Positions 35,423-47,400 of a stretch of 64,000 bases of DNA are shown here, piece by piece. Under the pieces are notes generated by a model. That model saw nothing but the letters and a program-made list of their open reading frames with translations. It ran no database searches and was not told where the DNA came from. A program made the position numbers and the translations under genes. Position 1 is the stretch's first letter; the number at the start of each line of letters is the position of its first letter. The DNA is from Manihot esculenta (taxonomy: Eukaryota > Streptophyta > Magnoliopsida > Malpighiales > Euphorbiaceae), in assembly GCF_001659605.2 (NCBI RefSeq), contig NC_035164.2:17702000-17765999 (forward strand). Reading direction: 5' to 3'.

Positions 35423-37745
35423 AAACAAACAAACATGCATCAAGCATAGCATCTAACATACATAAGCAAGCAAAACCTAAAAACCTCTCTTCTAAAAGAG
35501 AGACACGGTCATTGCTAGAGTATAAACTCTCGGTCTCCCTGGTGCACTTTTCATCTGAAGGTGATTCTAAGGGGCTATCACCATCGGGATTTCCTTGTTT
35601 CCACACTTTCTGACTTGTGTGTCTGCAGTCCGTACTAGCTGCTCAACATAGGTGAGATCCTTTATGATCTCCACCTCTGGTTCTTTTCAGAACCTCACTC
35701 GGACCCGACACTAACTCATATACCGTGGAAACATGGAAAAACGGATGGATCTCTTCCTTTGAAGTAGGTAAATCTAACTCGTGGAATACATTCCCAATCC
35801 TTCGCAGGATTTCAAGGGTCCAATGTATTTGAGAGCTGATTTACCTTTCTGCGCATAACGAATCACCCTCTCTTTAGGAGACACCTCCAGCAACCCTCAA
35901 CTTCCTCGAGGACCTCAACACGCTTCCGCCGTGCGCTCTGACAAAACTCTTCTTCTCTTCCGAAACTCTACATGCCTCTTGCGGACGACTTCATACTCTC
36001 CTGCTGACTCACAGCAGTTCTGATTCTTCTCATCTTCTGACTATGCAGCTCTTACTCCTTTTCTCTGCCTCTGATTCTCCTCTCTTGACTCAAGATGTAT
36101 TGCAAGCTCTTTCGATCTGTAAGGATCTGTCCTCATACCTTATACAGGTATCGCCTCCACATCTTGAGTGCAAGTATTACCATTGCCATCTCTGGATCGT
36201 GTGTAAGATGATTCAACTCATGCTTCTTCAGCTACCTAGAAGCATAAGCAATCATTCTACCACTTTACATAACACACAACCTAGTCCCACACTGGACGCA
36301 TCACAGGACACTGTGAAATCTCCATCACTGGCGGACAGAGCCACCACTGGTGCTGACATCAACATTTCCTTTGGCTTTTCAAAGCCCTCTTCACTCTGAG
36401 TAGACCACACACCCTCTGGTTCTTCTTGATCCATCTGGCCATAGGAGCGGCAACTCTAGAGAAGTTCTAGATGAACCTCCATTAGGTAACCTGCCCAACC
36501 CAAAAAGCTCTCGATCTTAGTCACTACAAGGGGCCTGGGCTAGTTAGCTACAACTTCAACTTTCTCAGGTCTACTTCACTTTTCTTTTCTCCGACACACA
36601 TGACCCAAGAAGGATATGCTCCTCGACCAGAACTCACATTGGAGAACTAGGCATCCAAGCCATGTTCTCTCAGGATCTGCAATCCTGATTTCAGATGATG
36701 GGCATACTCTTCTGTATTTCTGGAACTCGCCGAGATACCGTCAATGAAGACAATAACGGAGTGATCCAGAAACCGATTAAAACTCTGCTTATGAGATCCA
36801 TGAATGATGTAGGGGCGTTCATTAACCCGAACGACATTCCTAGGAACTCGTAGTGCCCATATCTGGTTCTAAACACTGTTCTCAGTACATCTTCTTCCTT
36901 GATCTTAACTGATGGTACCTAGACTTCAGATCTATCTTGGAAAGGCAACCAGCTCCCGCTAGCTGGCTTAAAATAGATCGTCGATCCTAGGTAACAAATA
37001 CTTGTTCTGGGTAGTGACTTTGTTCAACGACTTGTAGTCGACACAAAGTCCTAGGGATCCATCCTTCATCCTCATAATACTACTGGAACACCCCAAGGTG
37101 AAGTGCTCAGTCAGATGGGAATCCTTAACTACCAACTCTTACAACTGATCCTTATAACTCTTTTAACTCTGTTGATACCATCCTGTGGGGAGGGATAGAG
37201 GTTGGTCCAATTCCATGCATTACTTCTATTTTGAACTCTATCTCCCTGACAGGTGGTAGTCCTGGGAACTCATCTGGGGAAACATCTAAACTCTCTAACA
37301 ATGGGCACTGAGGCGGGCTCCCTGACCTGACTGCTATACTCTCTCTGAAGAGCTAGAACCCCTGACAACTTTTCCTGAACAACCTACGAGCCTATAGGGT
37401 TGATACTGAACCTCTAGGTATCCCTATTCTGTCCCCTCTAAGGACTACCTCTGATCCATCCTGACCTCTGAACCTGACTACCTTGTCTCTGCAGACTAGG
37501 CAGTACCACTAGTAGAAGAACCAATCCAACCCTAGAATGACGTCAAACAGTCAAATCTAGAACCGCTAGGTCAGCTGGAAGGCATCTACTCACAACACAT
37601 ACTCTGACTATACCGGCAGACTGACTCTGCCGCAGATGGATCACACTTGGGTGCACTGACCCCAAGGGATTACTCTAACCCATAAGCTATCAACCCAACC
37701 TCACAAGGGCTCACAAGCAAACAAAGAAAAGAGAAACATCAGGGT
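35423..37745 (-). pseudogene. Decayed, integrase-less pol of element C
   Basis: A minus-strand pol remnant with many stops and shifts. I can recognise the protease-to-RT linker near 37350-37650, the RT entry near 36900-37200, RT sequence [21 protein letters not shown] (36876 downward) and RNase H with VSCDASSVGLGCVL near 36280. Close to 36015-36050 the sequence jumps from the RNase H C-terminal region to the segment after integrase; aligned to D this joins about 46050 to 44890. The zinc-binding and catalytic parts of integrase are therefore missing. The last part matches the chromodomain-like tail near 35500-35600, also broken. Confidence 0.8.
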
Positions 37746-39377
37746 TCATGAAACAGACACACCAGAACATACCAGAGTGAGATTACCTGATCCCATCGGG
37801 TTCGATGTGTTAGCCTCCTGCTGGGTCATGGCGAAGATCCGTGCTGGAGCTGATGGATCTTCCCCATGGGAACCTGCTGAAGAAGGGGCTGTCCCCCTGT
37901 CTCCGCCTCTACCACTGCCCTGAAACATGGCTGGAGCTGATGGCTGAGCCATACTGCCTGGAGTTGTCTGATGGGACGGTGTCATAAAAGCTGCCTTAGG
38001 GCACTCTCGAGCTATGTGCCCCTCCTGGCCGCATCTGTAACATGCTGTAGTCCCAAACCGACAGACTCCCTTGTGCGGCCTACCGCACCTTGCACACTCT
38101 GCAACCTCTGTGCCTGAGCTCGAGCCACCTCCTAATCCCAGACCAGACTTTATCCGATTCCAGAACTTGTTCTTCTTTGATCTTCTGAGACCTCTGTCTC
38201 CCTTCTTACTTTTTGTGACAGCCTCACTTAGAGGGGAGAGATTAACATCACTTGTCCTCGGGAGTTTGGAACCCGAAGACTGTGCCACGTACTGTTTAAC
38301 TGTCCCTTGGACAATGGCACTAGCCTCCATTCTCCGCGCCATATCCACTATAGCATGGAAGCTCTCCCTTTCTGCTGATTGAACCAACGAGGAATACCTG
38401 GAGTGAAGCTTCATAACATATCTCCTAGACTTCTTCAGGTCTGTGTCAAGACCTTGTCCTGCAAACGGCAACAGCTCCAGGAACCTGTCTGTAAACTCCT
38501 CTACGCTCATCTCTTCTGTCTGCCTTAGCTGCTCAAACTCAATCATCTTCAGTTCTCTGGAACTATCTGGAAAAGCCCATCCTGCAAACTCATTGGCAAA
38601 CTGCTCCCAGGATAAGCTCTCCAACCTTGGGTCCACATAGTTTTTGAACCATTCCCTTGCCTTCTTGCATTTCAATGTGAACCCTGCCATCTGAATGGCT
38701 CTACTGTCACTTGCTCCTAGCTCATCTGTTATCATCTTTACCGTTCTGAGGTACTCAAAAGGGTCATCGCCTGCTTCGAACTTGGGGGCATCCAACTTGA
38801 GGTAATCTGTCATCTTTACTTTACCCCCAACTGATGAACCAGGTTTGAGTATCCGGACATCAGGGACTATTGGTTCTGCTGGTGGAGGAGGAGGTGCAGC
38901 ATCCCCTGGGTTAGGGTTTGCTGGACCTGGGAAAAAGGGTGAGGATGGAAACATGGGGTACTGTGGGTAAAAGGGAGGATAGGGCATAAAGGTGGGATAT
39001 GGATTATGGCTAAAGAAATCCGATGTACCTCCCATCGGATACCCTGGCCCTTGCGGGTAGGGTGGACACTGTGGTGGAACAAAGCCCGAGGCCTGAGTGC
39101 CTCCTTGGGACTCTCCCATATCCTCTACTGACATACTCATGCCCAAACTACTATCTCTTCTCTGGTTATCTTCCTCTGTTTCCATCACATCCGCTGACAT
39201 AACTTCATGAACTGATCTCCTCCGACCTGCATCAAAAGACCTTCTAAGGTCCCTTGATGTACTCTCCCTGATCGTCCTACAAGATCTTGCCCTCTGCAGA
39301 GCAGGGGAATGGGCATCCATGCCCTCATTCTCTGGTGGAGCTCCAGTCAATCTAGCGGATCGACGAGTTCCTCTCAT
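37746..39377 (-). CDS. Intact gag of element C
   Basis: An uninterrupted frame of 543 residues. I chose the ATG at 39375-39377 because MRGTRRSARLTG matches the start in D and B and lies just after an acceptor-like TTTCAG. Order: basic N-terminus with acidic patches, a proline/tyrosine-rich linker (PPYPQGPGYPMGGTS region), the capsid domain (MTDYLKLDAPKF to about the HAIVDMARRMEAS block), a lysine-rich stretch, a CX2CX3HX3C-like element and the zinc knuckle [14 protein letters not shown], then a GSGRGGDRG segment. It stops just at the point where protease would begin. It should be able to bind RNA and form particles. Its integrity contrasts with the broken pol next to it. Confidence 0.88.
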   Translation of the reverse strand: MRGTRRSARLTGAPPENEGMDAHSPALQRARSCRTIRESTSRDLRRSFDAGRRRSVHEVMSADVMETEEDNQRRDSSLGMSMSVEDMGESQGGTQASGFVPPQCPPYPQGPGYPMGGTSDFFSHNPYPTFMPYPPFYPQYPMFPSSPFFPGPANPNPGDAAPPPPPAEPIVPDVRILKPGSSVGGKVKMTDYLKLDAPKFEAGDDPFEYLRTVKMITDELGASDSRAIQMAGFTLKCKKAREWFKNYVDPRLESLSWEQFANEFAGWAFPDSSRELKMIEFEQLRQTEEMSVEEFTDRFLELLPFAGQGLDTDLKKSRRYVMKLHSRYSSLVQSAERESFHAIVDMARRMEASAIVQGTVKQYVAQSSGSKLPRTSDVNLSPLSEAVTKSKKGDRGLRRSKKNKFWNRIKSGLGLGGGSSSGTEVAECARCGRPHKGVCRFGTTACYRCGQEGHIARECPKAAFMTPSHQTTPGSMAQPSAPAMFQGSGRGGDRGTAPSSAGSHGEDPSAPARIFAMTQQEANTSNPMGSGNLTLVCSGVSVS

Positions 39378-39623
39378 CTTGACTTCTGAAAGCATAACAT
39401 AGCACATAAACATTAGCATCTTATGGTTCATGTGGAAACACATGAACCTGCATCACATACATATCATAGCATTAATGCACATGCTCATCATCATGGCATT
39501 TCACATCATCATACAAGACAGGACTCCACATCCTATCCTAGTGGACATGATCTCTCCTATTGTGCTTGCCCTTCTATAACATCTATGAGCCCGACACTCT
39601 AGGTCCGACCATGTGAACCTAGG

Positions 39624-39635
39624 GCTCTGATACCA
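39624..39635 (-). other. Primer-binding site of element C
   Basis: TGGTATCAGAGC on the minus strand, three bases inside the 5' LTR. Confidence 0.92.
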
Positions 39636-39638
39636 TTC

Positions 39639-42162
39639 TGTAACGACCCGGAAATCGGACCGCTACCGGCGCTAGGATCCAGATCGACTTAAGGTCGCCG
39701 GGACCCGTAGCAAGCCTAACATACATCCTGTACAGCTGGTATAATCCCATACATGATCAAACATTAGCATAAACTTTAAAACATAAGGCTGTAAACTTTT
39801 TCTTTAACCCGTTTGACCTGTGTATGCACTATGACTGAACTCATAGAACCCCTAGGGTCAGCATACCCTATGTCAAACTCGGTCCATCACACGTGACAAC
39901 ATAACATAAAACTCATGTACAAAGGGATTAACCAACTCGGGCCAAGCACAATACTATAACTCTGAACATATAACATAAAGTCATAATACAATATAACTCT
40001 TATACATCCTTACATAACTTTACATTACATCATGTCCACTACTATTCTATTACATATACATGACCATGGACGTAACCTGCTGATCTCCTGACTATCTCTG
40101 ACCCTGCAAACCTGGGGTTAGGGGAGAGGGGTGAGCTAAAAAGCCCAGTGAGCAGAAACCATAAAAGAAAACAGTTCATTTTAACGTATGCTATCATGGA
40201 ATGCGTCACATCACAAATATATCACTTCAAGGATGAATCTGTCACCAATAGCCCTCTACATATCAATCTCGTACCATAACAAGTCAACAATACTCTATGC
40301 CAGGGGCGATACGGCCACGCCTGGACTTCACATACTCTATGCCAGGGGCGATACGGCCACACCTGGACTTCTCATACTATATGCCAGGGGCGATACGGCC
40401 ACGCCTGGGCTTCTCATCTCATATCATATCATACATGCCATATCATATCAATTCATATCATGTCATAACATACTGAGGGCTAGAGGATCATCCAGTATCC
40501 ATCCACATCATTATCATCGTATTATGCAATGCATCATATTCGTGAATTCTAATGCAAACAACCTATTGCATAACATGGTATTCATGATGCATGAACATGC
40601 TTGAACATGCTGAAAACATTTGATTTAAAACATAAGGGTTAGTTCCACTCACCTCTGGCTAGCTCTGGACTAACTCTGAAGCAGCTAACACTGCTAAACA
40701 CCTCGGTTCCTCGGGTCCGATCCTACACAGGTGGACTCCAGTGAGGTGCCAAACATACTCTAAACAACTCATAAACAACTCCCCAAAAACCCCCTAAAGC
40801 ATCACTTAAACATGCATAGAAAACACCCATGAAAGGGCTAGACAGGGCACTTTCGGCGGCACCTTCGGCGGCCGAAAGTCCCAGACAGAGACGAAAGTCA
40901 GGCAGGTTCGGCGGCACCTTCGGCGGCCGAACTCTCTCTCCAGAGACGAAAGTCAGGCACTTTCGGCGGCCGAACATTACCTTCGGCGGCCGAAAGTCTG
41001 CTTTCAAGCCAAAACTCAACTTTCGGGGGCAAGGTTAGGCGGCCAATCCCTGCATCCTCAGGCAGGTTCGGCGGCCGAAACCACCTTCGGCGGCCGAACC
41101 TGAGTTCATCCAGAACTCAGCCTTTGTGCATTTCAAGCCTCCCAAACCTTCCAAACACCCCAAACAAGCATCCAACTCCTCAAACACATGCATACATCTT
41201 TAACCATGCACAAAGGAGCTCAAACAAGCTTAAACTCCCAAAAACAACATCAAGAAACATACATAGATAGCTTATGACCCACATAGGCCAAAACCACCAA
41301 AACAAACCAAACCTCACATACTCTCTCCCAATCATGCATACTCTCTCCCATATGCTCAAGGGGCTTGAAAACTAACTTAAGCCCCAACACAAACATCACA
41401 TGAACATACATTATCATACATTGGGCATAAAACCCACATAAACCCTAACATGTATTTCTACCCATGCTCAACCATCAAAACCTCTTAAAACTCACTTAAA
41501 ACTTCATGAAACGTAAAAGAAGGCATAGATCCACACTTACCTCTTGAAGATCGAGGGTTGGTGCGACCCAAAGCTTGAGATGTGGAGAACCCAAACTCTT
41601 AAAGTCTCCAAGCTCTCCAAACCTTGATCCAAGCTTTAAAACTCTTCAAAACAACCATATAGCTTATAAAACGTGAAGGATTTGAAGAAAAAGCAAGAAA
41701 ACGACTAGAGGAGGACATGAACACACCTGAGCTCGAGAATGGGGAGAAATCTCGCCCATTTTCGGTGTGAGGGGCTTTTATAGGTGGCCAGCCAAACCTC
41801 CTTCGGCGGCCTAACGTGCATGCAAAACACCCCATGTTCGGCGGCCGAACTTGAGGTTCGGCGGCCGAACCTGGTTTGTTCAAACATAGCTTTCGGAGGC
41901 CAAAAGCGCTCCCAAAACCAACTCATGTTCGGCGGCCGAACTTCACTTTCGGCGGCCGAACCTGGTAAAAACCTCCTTAGTCTTTTCCTTTTCAAAACTC
42001 AAATCTTTTTCATTTAAAACCATGAAATCAGTAAAAAAAATCATTTTAGAAATCACATTTTTACCCCTCTAGAAGACTCTGGCATCATCAAAATTCCATA
42101 TTCCAACAGAGATTCCTCCGGAAGGTAGGGATTCCGATGCCGGAATCTAACCGGGTATTACA
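39639..42162 (-). repeat. 5' LTR of element C
   Basis: 2524 bp, nearly identical to the LTR at 32860-35384. TATA box near 41775-41783 (minus strand). Confidence 0.93.
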
Positions 42163-42167
42163 GTAAT

Positions 42168-44304
42168 GACCCGAAAATTGGACCGCTACCGACGCTAGGA
42201 TCCAGATCGGCTTAAGGCCGCCGGGACCCGTAGCAAGCCAAACATTCATCCTGTGAACCTGTTTAATCCCATACATGATCAACAACATATATAAAATTTT
42301 TGAACTGTTCTTTCCATTCAATCACCAAACTCAACCCGTGCACGCACTATTCATAAACATAAACATTAACCCCACCTTGGAGTCCTCATCAATGCTCCAA
42401 TGGGGTGACATAACATAAATTAAGTTTGGTTTACAATAATCATCAATAATCATTAAGATCATGTACTAGAAAGGGATTAACATAATACTATGGTCAAGCA
42501 CAACTCTAAACTTTCATAAGCATTATTACATAACATTTCTATATCATACTTTTACATTACATCATATCCATGTCCACATCTAGCTATTACATAATACAAA
42601 ACTCTACTCCTGCTGACCTCCTGGTCTACCCTGTACCTGCAATCCTGGGGGTTAAGGGAGAGGGGTGAGCTATAAAGCCCAGTGAGTAGAATAATTAATC
42701 ATTCAATTTAAATTTCATGCTTTCATGAAATACAACATATCACAAACAATTCACATCAAGGATGAACTTGTCACCATTTAGCCCTCCATACAGTCTAATC
42801 ATGCCAGGGACGTAGTGCAGGCACGCCTGGACTTCCATACCATAACATACATATCCAATAGTGCCGGGGGCGTAATGCAGGCTCACCCGGTCTTTCTCTT
42901 ACATAGTGCCAGGGGCGTAGTGCAGGCACGCCTGGACTTCCATATCATAACATCATATCATAACGTGTGAGGGCCAATGGATCATTCAACATTCATCCAC
43001 ATCAACAACATAGTATGCAATGCAACATATTCGTGAATTCTAATGCAAGCACCCTAGTATATCTCATGGCATTCATGATGCGTGTATCATGCTCAGGATT
43101 TATTCATTTACTTTGAAATAACATAAGGTATTCCACTCACCTCTAGCTGAAGCTCTAACAGACTCAGAAGCAGCTGAACTCACTACTGGGGTCCTCGGTT
43201 CCTCGGGTCCGAACCTACACAGGTGGACTCAAATGAGGGACCTAACATACATAAACATGACTCTAAAATACTTTCCAAAAACCCTCTAAAACACCTTAAA
43301 ATAATCATAGAAAACATGCAAATGAGGGCTGCACAGGGCACTTTCGGGGGCAGGCTTTGGCGGCCGAAAGGCTTGCCTCACAGACAGGTTCGGCGGCCGA
43401 AAGTCCTTTCGGCAGCCGAACCTGGTTTCTCCCAAAAGGGCAGAAACTCAACTCTTCAATGCACACTTTCCTCCCAAACCCTCCAATCAAGCATCCAACT
43501 CTCTCAAATCATGCATAGACACTTGCATCAACACATAGGGGTCTCAAACCATCCTAAACCCCAACTCAAACACATCAAACATGCATATCCAACACACATT
43601 GCCCATATAATCACATAAAACCTAACAAAGTTCAACTAACCTAAACATGCATTTCTACCCCATAGATCAACTTAAAACTTGTTTAAAACATACAATGAGC
43701 TCAAGATCGGCTCTTACCTCTTCAAGATCGAGAGAGAGACGACCTAAACTTGGAAACCAAGGCAAAAGAGCTCCTGAGTCTTCCAAGCCTCAAAACTTGC
43801 TCTTTGCTCAAAAATCTTCAAAACAAAGTAAAAACTCATGAAAATCATGAAAGATTTGAAGAAAAGGACTCAAAATCGGCGAGGGACGGCGGAGAACTCA
43901 CCTTGGCCGAAAATGGGGAGAAAAACTCACCCATTCGGACAAGGGGACCCTTTTATAGGTGGCTGGCCAAGCCACTTTCGGGGGCCTAACGTGCCTCCGC
44001 ATGCATGCCATGTTCGGCGGCCGAACATAAGGTTCGGCGGCCGAACCTGGACTTCCCTCACTTATGCCTTCGTGGGCCTAAAGCACTCCCGAAGTGCATG
44101 CATGTTCGGCGGCCGAACTTGAAATACATTAAAACATTTTATAAACTTAATTTCATTCAAAACTTAATTTCTTTCTTGTTTAAACCCATGAAATACATTA
44201 AAACATTTTATAAAAACATGATTTTACCCTTCTAGAGGTTTCCGACATTCGAGATTCCACTGGACGGTAGGAATTCCGATGCTGGAGTCTAACCGGGTAT
44301 TACA
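42168..44304 (-). repeat. 3' LTR of element D (main part)
   Basis: The rest of D's left LTR; its outermost six bases are at 32854-32859. Compared with the right LTR it lacks about 105 bp of the inner dyad cluster (near 43345) but retains about 57 bp (near 43995-44050) that the right LTR has lost. Confidence 0.88.
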
Positions 44305-44341
44305 TTCTTCCCCCCTTAAGAACATTCGTCCCCGAATGTTC
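44305..44341 (-). other. Polypurine tract and hairpin of element D
   Basis: On the minus strand the hairpin GAACATTCG / CGAATGTTC (44320-44341, loop GGGA) is followed by CTTAAGGGGGGAAGAA and the LTR. Confidence 0.85.
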
Positions 44342-44406
44342 ACCAAACAAACACATGGCATAGCATAAAACATAAACATTCATACAAAAGCACATAAAAA
44401 CTTACC

Positions 44407-47400
44407 TTAGAAGAGATGAGGATATTGCCGGAGCATAGACTCCCGTGTCTCCCAGGTACACTCTTCGATGTTGTGGTGATTCCAAAGGACTTTCACCATC
44501 GGGATTTCCTTGTTCCTTAGCTTTCTGATTTGAGTGTCAAGAATCCGTATTGGTTGTTCGACATAGGTGAGATCCTCTTGGATCTCCACATCAGGCTCAC
44601 TAAGAACCTTGCTCGGATCCGACACAAACTTTCTCAACATGGAAACATGGAAAACCGGATGGATTCTCTCCATCGAAGCAGGCAAGTCTAGTTTGTACGA
44701 TACATTCCCAATCTTTTGCAAGACTTCAAAGGGTCCGAGGTACCGTGGAGCTAGCTTACCTTTCTTCCCAAACCGAATCACCCCTTTCATTGGAGACACT
44801 TTGAGCAATACCAAGTCCCCCTCCTGAAACTCTACTTGCCTTCTGCGGATGTCTGCATAACTCTTCTGCCTGCTTGCAGCAGTCTTGATCCTTTCTCTAA
44901 TAATAGGTACCACTCTGCTGGTGATCTCTGCTAGCTCAGGCCCTGCCAAGGCCTTTTCTCCCACTTCTTCCCAACAGACAGGCGACCTGCACTTCCTTCC
45001 ATACAAAGCTTCATATGGGGCCATCCCTATGCTGGCATGATGGCTATTATTGTAGGCAAACTCCACTAAAGGTAGATGCTGCCTCCAAGAACCACCAAAA
45101 TCCAGCACACACATTCTGAGCATATCTTCTATTGTTTGGATGGTCCTCTCTGATTGTCCGTCCGTCTGAGGATGGAAAGCAGTGCTAAAATCCAACCTGG
45201 TACCCATAGCGTTCTGCAGACTCCTCCAAAACCTGGAGGTGAACTGGGGCCCTCTATCAGACATTATTGAAACAGGAACCCCAAGCAGCCTGACAATCTC
45301 ATCAACATACACCTGCGCCAACTTGTCCACAGAATAGCCACTCCTGACAGGGATGAAGTGAGCAGATTTGGTGAGTCTGTCCACAATCACCCATATGGAG
45401 TCCAATCTGTTGGACGTTGCCGGTAACCCCACCACGAAGTCCATAGCTATATTCTCCCATTTCCACTCTGGAATACGTTGTGGGTTAAGCATTCCAGCCG
45501 GCTTCTGATATTCTAGCTTCACCCTTTGACATATTTCGCAGGCTGACACAAACTGTGCCACTTCTCTTTTCATAGCTGGCCACCAATAAACTTTCTTCAG
45601 ATCTTGATACATTTTGGTGGCTCCAGGGTGAACACTGTATCTGGCATTATGAGCCTCTCTCATAATGTCTCCCTTCAGCCCTACGTCATCTGGTACACAC
45701 AATCTGTTTCCATAGCAGAGGATCCCCTTACTGTCGAATCTGAACTCACTATCCTTGCCTGACTGAACAGTCTTGGCAATCTTCACTAACTCCGGGTCCT
45801 CATGCTGTTTCTGAGCCACCTGCTCCAGAAATACGGGTGCCTCTCTCATCTGGGCAACTAAAGCACCTGTACCAGACAACTCCAACTGTAGACCTTCATT
45901 CAAGAGCTCGAAGAACTGCCTCACCACTGGCCTCCTCTCTGCTGAAATATGGGACAAACTGCCAAGTGATTTCTGGCTTAAGGCGTCTGCCACAACATTC
46001 GCCTTACCCGGATGGTACTGGATTTTGCAATCATAGTCATTGAGCAATTCTACCCATCTTCTCTGCCTCAAATTCAAATCTCTCTGACTCAGGATGTACT
46101 GCAGGTTTTTATGATCTGTGAAGATCTCACATTTAACCCCATAAAGGTAGTGCCTCCACATCTTGAGTGTAAAGATCACCGCTGCCATCTCTAGGTCATG
46201 TGTAGGGTAATTCAACTCGTGCTTCTTTAGCTGTCTAGAAGCATAAGCAATCACCCTTTCATTCTGCATTAGCACACAACCCAGTCCCACACGGGACGCA
46301 TCGCAAAAGACTGTGAAGTCCTCATTACTAGTCGGCAGAGCTAACACCGGTGCTGAAGTCAACCTCTTCTTGAGCTCCTCAAAGCTTTCTTCACACTGGT
46401 CGGTCCACACAAACCTTTGGTTCTTCTTAGTCAGTCTGGTCATGGGAGCTGCAGTCTTAGAGAAGTCCTGAACGAACCTCCTGTAGTAACCTGCCAAATC
46501 CAAGAAGCTCTTAATCTCTGTCACTGTGGTGGGTCTAGGCCAGTTAGCTACAGCTTCCACTTTCTTGGGGTCTACCTCGATTCCATTTTCTGACACCACA
46601 TGCCCCAAGAAGGAGATGCTCCTCAGCCAGAACTCACACTTGGAGAACTTGGCGTACAAGCCATGTTCCCTCAAGGTCTGCAGAACTAACCTCAGATGAT
46701 GGGCATGCTCCTCTGCATTCCTGGAATACACTAAGATATCATCTATGAAGACAATAACAAAGTGATCCAAGTATTGACTAAACACTCTATTCATAAGATC
46801 CATGAATGCTGCAGGGGCATTGGTTAACCCGAACGGCATCACAAGGAACTCATAATGCCCATATCTGGTCCTGAATGCTGTCTTCGGCACATCCTCTTCT
46901 CTTATCCTTAGCTAATGGTACCCCGATCTCAGATCTATTTTGGAGAAACAACCTGCTCCGGCTAGCTGGTCAAATAGATCGTCGATCCTTGGCAACGGGT
47001 ACTTATTCTTGGTAGTGACCTTGTTCAACTGCCTGTAGTCGATACAAAGTCTGAGAGATCCATCCTTTTTTTTCACAAATAGTACTGGAGCACCCCAAGG
47101 TGAGGTACTCGGTCGAATGAATCCTCTATCTACCAACTCTTGCAACTGCTCCTTAAGCTCCTTCAATTCTGCTGGTGCCATCCTGTAGGGAGGAATAGAG
47201 ATCGGTCTCGTTCTAGGCATCAATTCAATTTTGAACTCTATCTCCCTAGCAGGTGGTAAACCTGGCAGCTCGTCTGGAAAAACGTCTAAGAAATCACTGA
47301 CCACGGGCACTGAGGCGGGCTCTCTAACATGACTATCCAGCTCTCTCACATGAGCCAGAAAACCCTGACAATCCCTCCTGAGTAGCCTACGAGCCTGTAG

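Larger units (their letters stand above)
32860..42162 (-). mobile_element. Element C: young non-autonomous Tekay-like element nested in D
   Basis: A minus-strand element of 9303 bp with LTRs of 2525 bp (32860-35384) and 2524 bp (39639-42162). It is flanked by GTAAT at 32855-32859 and 42163-42167. The LTRs differ by only about eight substitutions and one base of length by eye. It has the primer-binding site, polypurine tract, hairpin and an intact gag. Pol is broken and lacks integrase. It inserted after the sixth base of D's LTR. Confidence 0.93.
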
